This document shows, piece by piece, positions 11,252-21,605 of a stretch of 64,000 nt of DNA (the first letter of the stretch is position 1; each line of letters starts with the position of its first letter). Source of the DNA: Acanthosepion lycidas (taxonomy: Eukaryota; Mollusca; Cephalopoda; Sepiida; Sepiidae); contig OZ010578.1 of the NCBI GenBank assembly GCA_963932145.1, positions 38,040,725 through 38,104,724 of the forward strand, written 5' to 3'. The notes under the pieces are model-generated. The model saw only the letters and a program-made list of their open reading frames with translations. It ran no database searches and was not told the origin of the DNA. The position numbers and the translations under genes were made by a program.

Positions 11252-11356
11252 TTATTCTTTACGTTTCTGTAAGTACTGGGCTCTTTATTTTAGAATGCTT
11301 CTCAAATATAAGCAATGGTATAGTTTTTATAATAAATTTAGATGGGGGTTCGTAAC
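11252..11356 (-). repeat. Right terminal inverted repeat
   Basis: Inverted partner of 9671-9775. It ends GGGGGTTCGTAAC. Confidence 0.9.
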
Positions 11357-11357
11357 A

Positions 11358-11773
11358 TATATCTCCCTTCAAATGCTATTTTAGTGGATACCCATATTTC
11401 ATTTGACACTCTGTTTATTTATAAATAAACGGCACATCTACTCAAACATGGGTAACCACTAAAATAACATTTAAAGTGATAAAATCTGTCTGATTAATAA
11501 ATAAAATATGCATTACTTTAGAAATATATGTAAGTAATACATACACACATTATTGACTGTAACAGACAATGAAAGACAGTAATATTTTTTAATAAATTTT
11601 TCTTTGTTTAAACCAAACACTTGTCATTAAAGTGAATAAACATGGAGGAAGAAATGGTTTTAGTACTATTGAAAGTGTTTAGTTTGAAAAAAGTTGATTT
11701 TCTGCTACATTCAATAATATATGAAAGAAAACTTGCTACCTAAATATGTTTTGTGTGTGTGTGTGTGTGTATG

Positions 11774-11821
<48 letters not shown>

Positions 11822-12369
11822 TGTTATGACTAAATTGTTTTCTTTTATGGATTTTTGATTCACATGATAATGTTACTGTTTTATCTTTGCCCCTGAAAGT
11901 GAAACTTCATATTTAGGCTGAAAGTTGGGCATTGCTTAGATTATAGATCCAAGTTTTTATTTTTCATTTCTTATTTTATTTCCCCCCCCCCCCTAATCAG
12001 TGTTGGTGTATTGAGAAAGAAGTTTGAGCATTTACATAAGCATACATTGATTCTTACATTGTTGCTGTTTGTTTTATTGTCAAATTATGCTGTAAAGTTT
12101 TTAATACATCAGCTTGCATGCCAAAATGCTTGGCAAATTTCATGAATGTTATTGATTCTTTGTATATCTGTGGTTGGAAGTGAAATGCTTGGAGATTGGC
12201 TACTCTTCATGAATGTATATTTGTGTGTGTGTGTGGCTAAATACATTCAACTCTAAGAGTGAATCAACAAAAGACTATATTTCTCCTATAAATTGGCCAA
12301 CATTAAAAGAATTATATTTAAATAAACTTATATATTGAATAAGAATACTGATCATAATGTTATTTTTTT
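11358..12369. other. AT-rich stretch; partial repeat G and a (TG)n(TA)n tract
   Basis: Bases 11375-11500 share the CATCTACTCAAACATG block with repeat G. A (TG)n(TA)n tract spans 11752-11822. A short C-run lies near 11983. No gene was recognised. Confidence 0.5.
11752..11822. repeat. Microsatellite (TG)n(TA)n
   Basis: A run of TG followed by a long TA run with one phase slip. Confidence 0.95.
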
Positions 12370-12460
12370 TAATTTTCTTTAATCATTTCTTCCAAGGATG
12401 GCAATAATGCTACTAAGATGCAAAGGGTTTCTGTGAGTGAAAGAGAAGAATCAATTATAC
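12370..12460 (-). repeat. LINE II-type 3' tail, reverse strand
   Basis: The order AATCATTTCTTCCAAGGATGG ... TAATGCTACTAAGATG ... GTGAAAG matches the degenerate reverse complement of the LINE 3' ends at 15.0, 30.8, 39.5 and 46.0 kb. Confidence 0.5.
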
Positions 12461-12994
12461 ATATTAAATCCATTTTTGTTATCAAAAGATGAAATACTCT
12501 TTTGTTAAAGCAAAATTTCTGAAGCAATTGTTGCTTAAAGATGCTTAGATTGTATATATTTTTTAAAAGTATTTTTAAATGTTAATCTATATATAAAATT
12601 CTTTGACTTCTGTTAGCCAGTCCATCTCACCCTCTAAAGTATCCATACATTGACCAATCTAAAAGAGAAGTGCAAACAGTTAAGTGGGTACAAAGTACAG
12701 TTAGTCTTACTAGTGTGTAGCTTGGTATAAATTTCATAAATTTTGTGGAAAAATTAATTTTTCTTATCATACAAATGCTCTCACTATTTTAAAAGCAATT
12801 TAATGATTAAAATAACATACTTATTTAATAAAAATGCAATATTGTTTTTTGCATATCTTTTAAGTTTTTATATTTCATTGATTGACTCTACATTTCGTTT
12901 AATTTCTGAAATTGAACCAAATGTAGAGTTTGTAAATCTCAACAAAAAATGTTAGCGATAACTTAAAAAATACTAAATACTGTGAAGATTTCAA

Positions 12995-13079
12995 AAATAT
13001 CATCATGACGGAAGATAAAATAAGAGAATTGGTTTATATAGCTCTTGGTACAATAAAAAATAACCCTTCTTGTATCAAT
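12995..13079. repeat. 85-bp dispersed repeat, copy 1
   Basis: Matches 17757-17841 with four differences that I can count over 85 bases (about 95%). The flanks do not match. Its element family is unknown. Confidence 0.85.
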
Positions 13080-13234
13080 AAGAGCATGTTGTAAAAAATT
13101 CCAGTCCCTATAAAATCCTCTCTTCATGTTGAACCAAGTATTGGTTATCCTTTCAATGGTATTGAATGATTTTCAAAAGAAAAGAATATCTAAGCTGAGG
13201 CTTATTAGATATAAATAATAATGGTATAATGACT

Positions 13235-13480
13235 GGCTAATTGTTCCCAAGTATGCTTGAATATTTGGGATGGCTAGGTAATCCCTGTTGCAGACACTAA
13301 CCTGGGCAGATTTTTTTCTTCAACACTCACAGAGCCAAACTGGTTTATATATTACAATTATACTGAGCTGACTTTAGTTACAGTTTCTGGGAGAGAGCAC
13401 ATAATATGATATGATCAGTAGTTGAACAAGGCTAGTATGCTAAAATTCTCCGTCATAATAACTTATAACTTTGTGCTAGA
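13235..13480 (-). repeat. SINE-C body, reverse strand, headless
   Basis: Shares TAATCCCTGTTGCAGACACT, AGAGCCAA-C-TGG and GTTACAGTTTCTGGGAGAG-like blocks with 13.54-13.90 kb and the reverse complements of 32.7 and 53.6 kb. The tRNA-like head is missing. Confidence 0.65.
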
Positions 13481-13534
13481 TTTTGAGAAATGAATCAAGC
13501 GAATAACATCCCAGTGTGTGTGTGTGTGTGTGTG

Positions 13535-13905
13535 TAGTCTCTGAAGTCTTAAAGGGTGACTAGCTAATCCCTGTTGCAGACACTTGCTCAGGCACACTTG
13601 TGTTTCTTCAGGACCTACAAAGCCAACCTGTGGCTTGTATTGCTGCTATAATCACTGGTCCTTGGTTACAGTTTTATCAGAGAAAGTGCATAACCTGACA
13701 TGATGAGTATATGAACAAGGCCAGTATATTCAAATCCTTGGTCATGATGACTTGTGTGACAGTGTTTGAGCTTGAAACAACAAGTAGTATGGTTTTGGCA
13801 GTGCTTTCTAATGGTGCTGTATACTGAGATCATCTTAAAACCTCCCTGACAAATTGACAGACTTTGGCCTCGTGGTTGCAATGTTATTCTAACCACTAGG
13901 CTATG
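13535..13905 (-). repeat. SINE-C, near full length, reverse strand
   Basis: On the reverse strand it starts with a tRNA-like head reading TAGCCTAGTGGTTAGAATA, a good polymerase III A box. It runs through the SINE-C body to TGTCTGCAACAGGGATTAGC. It lies 60 bp from a second, headless SINE-C in the same orientation. The open frame at 13666-13896 is a by-product. Confidence 0.75.
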
Positions 13906-13913
13906 AACAAATA

Positions 13914-13914
<1 letters not shown>

Positions 13915-13960
<46 letters not shown>
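13915..13960. repeat. Microsatellite (TA)n
   Basis: Pure TA run next to the head of SINE-C. Confidence 0.95.
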
Positions 13961-13964
<4 letters not shown>

Positions 13965-13965
<1 letters not shown>

Positions 13966-15020
13966 TCATATCCTATTGATTAACAAAATATTAAACACAA
14001 GAAATAATTATTTTTCAACATTCCTTGACAATACGCTTAACTCATTTGTGATTATTAATCATATGAAGTGAACATCATACAGTGAACAATTTCATTTCAA
14101 AATTCAGCTATTATCTATGTGTCAGGCTACTGACTTATTGATCCAATAAGATATATAATTTTTGATTAATTGAATCATACTTGTATTTTATAACATTCAA
14201 CCAGGATGTTGCAGAATATAGTTAGGAATGTGAAAAGATTTTTAAAATTGAAAAGTCTTTAGATTATCCAAAAGTAAGTATTATTAACTATGTGTGCATT
14301 AAAGAATAATACTTTTTAATTTAAATGAAATTTGGGAGATTTTCCTAGATTTCTCTGAAACAACTAAAAATATTTTTATTGTCATTGTTTTCTTTTACGC
14401 TTACACATATATAAAAAAAATGCCGATATTATTTTCAAATACTATGGCTGCATTATTATGAAGATGTTATTAAGATATATTAACAGACAAAAAAAATTGT
14501 TTGTTACACTTTATTTTCTTCCTTATTTATCGCACATCATCATTGATTATATTACGCATGATGAGGATGTTGTTTATTTAAAGTATAACAATTAGGGTGA
14601 ATGAGCTTAACTACTATAATGATACAGTTCCATTTTTAAGCAAGGGATTGTCTTGTTTACATTTTATCAGTAATATTAAGGAAATGCAAAATCTATTTTC
14701 AAAGCTCATTGCCTATATTATATAAATATATATTAAATAGAACTTAGCATCTATTAATTATTGCAATATTAACTTTTAAATCTTTGTAAGTTGTTTAAAA
14801 ACTTTGTAAACTGTTTTCTTGTACATTTAACGAGTAAAAATAAAAATTGACTACTTTTCTTTTGAAAAATGCATTTAATAAATTAAATGGGTTGAGTATT
14901 AAATTCACATTTTTTAAGTTGAAAAGCATATAAGATTCATTCTAAATGTTGATATAAAACTTTGCCAGGATAAGTCGGAGAGTTTTAGTCAATATGTAAA
15001 ATGTGTGTCTCCTTTTTTTT
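13965..15020. other. No recognisable feature
   Basis: Very AT-rich, with stops in all frames and no repeat matches seen within the window. Confidence 0.5.
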
Positions 15021-15024
15021 TTTT

Positions 15025-15290
15025 TTATCAATTCAACCCAAGCACAGTGATAATGCCACTAAGCTGCAAGGGGTAATGGGAGTGAAAGACAATAGAAAAT
15101 ACTTTAGAGGGAACTGGTAACAGGGGATAAACCTTTACTCCTGTTCAAAAGACCTAGGAGGATTGGTTGGTTATTATGTTTTACAGCATATCAAACTCGG
15201 TGAGTCATTTAATGCCAGCACTATTTTGGAATGGTTTGGTTTGTTTTAAGGCATATCAATCTCAATGGGTTATTTAATGCGACAAAGTTG
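15025..15290 (-). repeat. LINE 3' end, reverse strand
   Basis: Starts with a T-run (the tail), then AACCCAAGCACAGTGATAAT-GCCACTAAG. It shares GAACAGGAGTA(A/G)AGGTTT (as reverse complement) with 30.70-30.85 kb. The two copies form a LINE 3' subfamily distinct from those at 39.5 and 57.8 kb. Confidence 0.6.
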
Positions 15291-15299
15291 TTATTGTTG

Positions 15300-15300
15300 G

Positions 15301-15371
<71 letters not shown>
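15300..15371. repeat. (TA)n followed by poly-T
   Basis: A TA run of about 40 bases, then a T run of about 25. Confidence 0.9.
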
Positions 15372-15477
15372 CTAAAAATTTATTTTTGGTAATAATTTTC
15401 CTTCAAGTATGTATAGCTGGTAATATTTTTTTTAGAAAATGTTTTGCTGGTATTAAAACCTATTTTCACACGTTTTG

Positions 15478-15690
15478 ACCTCAGTTTGGGGGCGTTAAGT
15501 ATTTGTCCATAGCTGGGTCCCTAACAGGTACTACCACCCCAGGTTAGGGTGGACCTGGGAACACCAACAATTAAGAGGTGGTTCCACGCCCCTCAAAATC
15601 TCCTGATCAGTGACCTTGCTGTTGGACGTAGTTTATCGTCATACCCAGGCTGAGACCTAGGAGTAGCATGATCAGGACAATAGGTGAATC
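15478..15690. other. GC-richer block with potential secondary structure
   Basis: It stands out from AT-rich surroundings. TTTGGGGGCG (~15486) can pair with CGCCCCTCAAA (~15588). CCACCC/GGGTGG form an inner stem around CAGGTTA. A second motif, TGATCAG, occurs twice. There is no open frame of note. It could be a piece of an unrecognised repeat or a structured RNA. Confidence 0.35.
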
Positions 15691-15699
15691 TATATAGTT

Positions 15700-16550
15700 A
15701 TAATGCTGATTGGCAGAAAAATACATTTTAATTTATTTTTTTTTTTTTTTTTGTATATATTCTTAAAACTTTATTCATGTTTAATACTGTATCATTTACC
15801 TGCCACAATACACACACCCATAGAAGATATTCTATGATTGATCTTTATATTGACTTATTCTTTTTAATTTCTTATTTTGATATACTTACAGATAAAAGCA
15901 TTTTTAACGATTTTATTATCATAAAAAAATGTAACCACCATTTGTTTGCAAATAATCAGCCCAGTTGAACACTCTTCATTAAATCATGACTATTTATTCT
16001 TTCCAAAAATCTGTTTCTGCTACATAGAGGAGGGGGAGAGTAGAACTGAATAAGTTGACCTTTGTGAAACTAGATGACCTTTTTTCTTCTTTTTCTGTAA
16101 GCACAGTTGCACAGAGATCAATCAAATGATCTCTGCAGCCTGGGAGATAACTGACAGAGCAGAGATTTTAATTCTAACTACAGCCATGCTATGACGCGTC
16201 TTGTATTATAGGACTTTGTCTTGCTGCGTGTGTGTGTTATTCTTTTCAACTAATTAAGGGTCATCAATTAGTATTTTGCTGCTGGTCTGTTATGTAACTT
16301 AATTTAAATAAGTGTGTATTTGTGTAACTTGTACAAGAGAGTGTCTTTAAATATAGTAATGCATTTATTTCAAATTAGCTTATATGAAGGAATTTCTTTG
16401 CATGTTTAATTAATTTATTTTTTCATTATAATAATTTATAAGTATATTTTATAGATTTGTTTTGTTATGATGTGTACTCATAAGATCATTACTTTGGTTT
16501 TAAATACCTTTTTGAAATTCTAATTTTATGTCAAATGTATTTTTAACATG
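15700..16550. other. No recognisable feature
   Basis: AT-rich. The block at 16020-16230 is less AT-rich, but I could not assign it. Confidence 0.45.
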
Positions 16551-16554
16551 ACTC

Positions 16555-16725
16555 TAAGACAGTGACTAGTGTTGTGGTTATCCATATAGAAAATGGGATC
16601 AACATTCCAAGTTCAAATTCCAGTGGAGGTTGTATCTACTTACATGCAAATACCTTTGGGAAAGGTATGGATCCATTTCTTATCCCTTCTCCAGCAATCT
16701 CAAATAGTAGGATAGACTGGGCTTT
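16555..16725 (+). repeat. SINE-B copy, plus strand
   Basis: Contains AAGTTCAAATTCCAGTGG, a good polymerase III B box, then TTACATGCAAATACC, TTGGGAAAGGTATGGATCCA and CAAATAGTAGGATAGACTGG. All of these match other SINE-B copies. The sequence to ~16925 may belong to another SINE but was not matched. Confidence 0.65.
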
Positions 16726-17244
16726 CTAGCCTTGCTTGGAAACCAGTTTAAGAGAGGGATAACTCTGAATTCAAAACTAGTTGGGTGTGGGGCTGGCAAC
16801 ACAGTCCAGCCCATAAAAAGCTTACTTGTTACAGAAACCACAGCAGCAACATCTAGCCTAGTGAGGCTGTGTGGCCCTATATTCCTCGTGGAGTGAGGAC
16901 ACATTGTCTTCCTGAAAGATTGCATAACAGGAAAAAATTGTTAATTTGAAAAATAATACAGACCTCTTCATTTTATTTTTTAGGCACACATAAATGTATT
17001 TGTATAAAGGTGCAGTGCTAATTTTTTTTCCCCAATCTTTTATCAGGTTTTGAAATGCATTTAAGTTCATATAACAAATTTTTCAACATATAGTGATGCT
17101 AGGGTTTGATCAATTTTAGGAAGTGTTCCCTTCAAATTCATTTCCTAGCATGCTTTGTTATCCACCTGCAGATGTGACATTTATATAACATCTGAATGTA
17201 TTTGGGTATATAGCTATAGATCCATGATTCTACCACCAACTTCT

Positions 17245-17460
17245 TTGTATGACTGATCTAAACTGTCAGCTGTATACTAAGATCAATGTTTAAAAATGGC
17301 TTTGAATGAGTGCAGTCTGTGAATTTTGGTGAAGACAATCTTTCTTTTAGCATTGTGGACTGATGCTACATAATCACAAAGGACTGTACCAAATGACAGA
17401 AATCACATCACTTGAGGACTTTAACAGCTGCAACAGCTAAAATGGATATTACATGTAGTA
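17245..17460 (+). repeat. SINE-D, left half
   Basis: Aligns with 60.31-60.53 kb (AAACTGTCAGCTG, CATCACTTGAGGACTTT, GGATAT(T/C)ACATGTAG) and stops abruptly at AGTA (17457-17460). The remaining half resumes at 18894. Confidence 0.7.
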
Positions 17461-18893
17461 TAACACCACCTGCCAACAGGGTCACATCCCTGGTCAAGGT
17501 CACCAAATAATATGCCTTTTGCTGCTGCCTACACCTGGTGGTTTAACCACATTTTAGTGGTCTGGATCTCAGGGTGTTAGAACAACATTTTTAACCACAC
17601 GGTTAACTCTGCGCTGGTTAATATTGACACTGGATCAAACTGGTTGTTGGTTGATGGCCACACCAACTCTGCCCACACTGTGTATCTTGATATCAGAGCA
17701 GTGGAAAATCGAAGGTTGTAGTCTCGCAGTGCTGGTGGGTGCTATATTAAGGAAAAAAATATCTTCATGACGGAAGATAAAATGAGAGAATTGGTTTATA
17801 TAGCTCTTGGTACAACAAAAAATAACCCTTCCTGTATCAATCTCTATAGTGACACTGGGCCTTGTCTAAACTTCTGGAGGAGCTGGTTCAAAGTCTTGGA
17901 ATCAGGAAATTTGGTGGCAGCTGATGTGGATTTCAGAGGCACTTGATGTGAGTTCTCAGCCCAAAGTTTCTGAGCTCCCCATAGTCATTTACTTGTATGC
18001 ACTTTGGCCCAAAACTGGCATAGGACTTAAGGGTTCTGGAGATTTGGTGATTCCCCAATTTTCATTAATTCCAATAAAGGTTTTCTTTGTTCTCTATTTC
18101 TGCTTTCTTAATCCACCTTAACTCCAACTTCCTTCGCTTCACATCTCACACTGCAACTCTGCACAGGCAGGCTAAATTTTGCCCCTTCCTTCTCAGTATT
18201 CTAACTCTGCCCATTTCTTAGGGCTGGCATTACTGTCTTTATAACAAATATGATTTTTTAAGTGCGTAGGAGAAAGGTTCTGGTTTATTCTCTTCATTAA
18301 TTTCAATTCTCTGACTCCTTTCCTGGACCTACCTCTCCAGTGAAAACACAAACCTGATCATCTTCTCATTTTAACCTTTGGAGTGATAGATAAAAATTAT
18401 TTCTCAATTTGTTTTTGTCAATGAAAAAATATTTGTTTACCTAAATTCTCAACAAAGAGACACGCTGTTTTCCATCCTTGGGCTGGTCTACATCTTAGCA
18501 AAAACATGAACCAGATCACCAGCCAGTTATGATGGATTGATTTTCACCCTCACAGCAGGTTCATTCTGTTTTCATTTTTCAATTTGTTTTTACTAATGAA
18601 AATATAATTCCCATCTACTTCTCTTTTCGCCAGTGACATGTGTTTTTCTAATTTCCAAGAAAGAGATAAAGACATTTCTCAATTTGCTTTACCTGCATGC
18701 CAGATTTTTGGTAAATAAAAAAATAAACTCATGGTGCATAGTTCCAATTCATACGGGTGAGGCAACCCGGATGGCCTTTTTTCACTTCCACATTACCAGG
18801 GAAAATGTCTTCTGTTTTCTCTTTCTATCTCTCTATCTTCCAGTTTATATTTCATTTTGGGCTTAACACTTTTTCTGTTGAGAACCACCTCAC
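17461..18893. mobile_element. 1.43 kb insertion that splits SINE-D; identity unknown
   Basis: Bounded by AGTA on both sides (17457-17460 and 18894-18897), a possible 4-bp target duplication. Inside are a moderately GC-richer left part, the 85-bp dispersed repeat at 17757-17841, and a degenerate series of ~130-base units around ATTTCTCAATTTG (18.4-18.7 kb). No TIRs or coding frame were recognised, so the mechanism is open. Confidence 0.5.
17757..17841. repeat. 85-bp dispersed repeat, copy 2
   Basis: Partner of 12995-13079 (about 95% identical). Core words are CATGACGGAAGATAAAAT and ATAGCTCTTGGTACAA. Confidence 0.85.
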
Positions 18894-19130
18894 AGTAACT
18901 CAAAGAGAAAATAACAGCAATCAAGATGTTGACATTTTGTACTAGTTGGAAGAAAATGTTAGGAAGGAAGGCCCCATCAATAACAGACCAATAACAGTTA
19001 CTAGATTTATGAAATCTATTTTCTAGGAAAGTTGTTTCAATAGAAAGATTTTATAAATTTCAACTGGCACTGGTTGTTCAGTCAGTGAATGGCAAATGTT
19101 TTCTTATAAGGAAATGGCTAATATTACCAT
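18894..19130 (+). repeat. SINE-D, right half
   Basis: Continues the element broken at 17460. CTCAAAGAGAAAATAA, TTATAAATTTC and GGCTAATATTACCATT align with the 60.5-60.74 kb copy. Confidence 0.7.
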
Positions 19131-19149
19131 TTATCTTACTAAAGTTGGT

Positions 19150-20520
19150 CAGCCTCTGCCAAGTGCTGAAAATCAGATTAGATATATTTTTACTAGGGGA
19201 GAGGTTCCTTCTTGTTGTGTTAAACAACACAATACATATAATCTGAATTGACTGCTTTTATTAGTAGGGAAATTCTTTGAACTGCTTGTCATATATAAGA
19301 TACTTACTTTTATATTGATCCCTCATTCCTAGCAGTTTCAAGCCTGTGTGTTAAGAAGCAAAAATTTGTACTAAAAAATTCGAGGATAGAACTCCTTTTA
19401 TGAGGAAATACTTCATGTTCTCCCTAATTGATAAATTTAAGTATGTCCAACAATTCACAGAAATAAAAAGGTATTCAAGCTTACTACATCTATTCTAATA
19501 TATGAAACTTTTCTTTTTCTTATTTCTCCATTTTTTTTTAATTTATTTTTGGGATAACTGATACCAAGCAGGGACTCTTGCAATATGGGTGCTTAAGTGC
19601 AACTATTTACTTGACCCTATCAAATCACTGAAATTTATGTCATTCTGACATCCAAGACAATTGTCTTCAACCTTCTACCATTTCTCTGTTTATTTTCCTG
19701 CTGGTTATGATTTTTCAATGTTGGTGAATTTTCTTAACTCCAGCATACAAATATTTATATATCATATTTCCAAAATATAATACTGTGGAGGCTATTTGTT
19801 AGATTTTTTTTCTTTCCATTTAACCCCAAATTAAATCCATTTTTTATTTCTGACTATAATCCTTACTTATGCACGTAATATTTGATATATACCTCCCTTA
19901 CCAAAAAATTTAAAATTGCGGAAGTCGATCAAATGTTTTGAAAATAGTGCAGAAAGAATCTATAGTTAGAAAAGTGAAGTTTTCCTTGGGTAAATATTTT
20001 CAACATGAGAAACTATAAAACTTTTTCAGTTAATCTGTTTATTTAAAATACATTTTGTTCTCTTTTATCCTGCTAATGTTCTAACCTTAGCTAATGGGAT
20101 TTTTTTTCCATATGATTAACATGAAATAAATTGTTTCTCAATACTCGTATACAAATACATACACATGTAATGTGTATTCATGCTTGCATTTTCACAAGTA
20201 CATCAGTGATGAACACTTGGTCAAGTGTTATAGATTGTGTATAATAATGTTGCATGATTATAAATGTCTTCAATGGGCCACAAAAAATATTTCATTTAAA
20301 TAGAAATTTTTGGGTTATGACTTTTTTTTTTTTTTTCATAAGGAAGAGAAAATGGAGGGAAAAAACACTGATTTTAATATAATATAGTTTTATTGATCAT
20401 GCATTAAAATGGTTATAAAAAAAAAATGAAAGTAATTTTTTGCCATTTTTGAATAGATTTGTAATTTCATATTTTTGTGATGTGTATATTTCTAACTCTC
20501 TGTAATATTGTGTGTGTGTG
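19150..20520. other. No recognisable feature
   Basis: AT-rich sequence with scattered T-runs. No open frame or repeat was matched. Confidence 0.5.
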
Positions 20521-20533
20521 TGTATACACACTA

Positions 20534-20867
20534 CAGTTCAAAAGTTTGAAGCCACCCACAGAATTAGCATGGGATGAACTTGACAGAAGAGTGAAACCTT
20601 TGCATCCAAAAAATGAAAAAGAGCTCTTAAGTCATTGAAAAAAAGAATGGAATCAATTATCAAACTTTGAGAAACTTTTGCAAAAATTTGTGCTGCAGTA
20701 ATCAAAGCTAAAAGAGGATATTTTTGCCATAATAAAATTTGTAATAAAAATCATGTCTCACTTTTTTAAACCTGTATCATAATTTTCTCTTAAAGTACAA
20801 AGCAATTACTTTTTGGACCAATTAAAAAAAAAGAAATTACCAGAAGTAACTTTAAGCTTTTGAACTG
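20534..20867 (+). mobile_element. Tc1-like element, internally deleted (334 bp)
   Basis: Ends are CAGTTCAAAAGTTTGAAGCCAC and, reverse-complemented, CAGTTCAAAAGCTTAAAGTTAC (18 of 22 alike), flanked by TA at 20532-20533 and 20868-20869. The interior keeps only the transposase C-terminus. AWDELDRRVKPLHPKN near 20570 is the segment after the last catalytic residue of Tc1 proteins. After a stop and a frame shift it reads CAAVIKAKRGYF. The DNA-binding and catalytic regions are deleted. Confidence 0.85.

Positions 20868-20907
<40 letters not shown>
20868..20907. repeat. Microsatellite (TA)n
   Basis: TA run starting exactly at the TA target duplication on the right side of the Tc1 element. This suggests it grew from the target dinucleotide. 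Confidence 0.9.
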
Positions 20908-20909
<2 letters not shown>

Positions 20910-21437
20910 CTGGATTTAGGTTTTAAAGCCCCCATTGGGTAATAGAATTTGAGAGCCTCTTCATTATGTATGTTTGCCCCCTCGTTTCCCCATGTTTATA
21001 AAAAAAAAAAAAAATCTAAATGGGGACTCCCTTCAAGAATTCTTTTAGAATTTAAGACCCACTTCCAACTCAAGTGGCTCAAATACTCTAAATTGTTTCA
21101 AATTAGTTCAAAGGAGCTTCATTAAATCTGAAAATAAACAAATCTCCTCTATCTTCATTTATTTTTATCTGGGGCCCAAGATTAGTGCTTATACTAGTCC
21201 CTATGTAAATTTGGAATACACACACACATACACACACACACAATGTTTATGTGTGAGATTCCCAGCATTTGCTTGTTTCTTCATCTTTAGTTTGTGTGTT
21301 GACTTGTCAGATTAAATTCTAAGATTTGACAGTTGTAATGAGTTTCATTTGGGATTTAAGTTGTTTGCAAACAAATTTGCAATTTTATAAAGATGCTTTT
21401 TTTTTTTTTTTTTTTTAAAACCAAATTTTAACTTCTA

Positions 21438-21605
21438 TATAATAAAAGTGAATGGACACTTGAGGTGGTGTAATGGTTAGCAAGCATGTGTCGCTAGAAC
21501 AATTACGACTGAGTAGTGAGTTTGATCTTCACTGAGTGCCCCATATTTTCGGCCTTGTGCCACATCTAAGCTATGCTTAGAAAATCACTATAATAAAAGT
21601 GAATG
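21438..21605 (+). repeat. SINE-E with perfect 17-bp target-site duplication
   Basis: TATAATAAAAGTGAATG occurs at 21438-21454 and again at 21589-21605, with 134 bp between. The insert has GGTGGTGTAATGGTTAGCA (A box) and GAGTTTGATCTTC (B box), so it is a tRNA-derived SINE. Its tail is not A-rich. Confidence 0.75.

Larger units (their letters stand above)
9670..11357. mobile_element. Unclassified 1.69 kb element with long TIRs and subterminal minisatellite
   Basis: Bases 9671-9775 and 11252-11356 are inverted repeats, 105 bp with one visible mismatch. If the adjoining T and A are included, the termini read TGTTACGAACCC ... GGGTTCGTAACA. The flanks then show TATAT on both sides (9665-9669 and 11358-11362), a possible 5-bp target duplication, although the context is low complexity. 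Just inside the left TIR are five ~42-bp tandem units. The middle is strongly purine-rich (about 10100-10500) and then T-rich. No transposase is readable. It could be a non-autonomous integrase-type (Ginger-like) or fold-back-type transposon. A pair of inverted short LTRs is less likely because similarity stops sharply at 105 bp. Confidence 0.7.

Noticed and set aside
9670..11357. Pair of solo LTRs in inverted orientation
   Set aside because: The TG...CA ends fit, but similarity stops at exactly 105 bp on both sides, which is too short for a typical LTR, and the possible 5-bp duplication lies outside the pair as a whole. Not fully excluded.
13915..13960. AT-rich replication origin or promoter
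   Set aside because: Pure TA arrays are common throughout the window and nothing else supports such a role.
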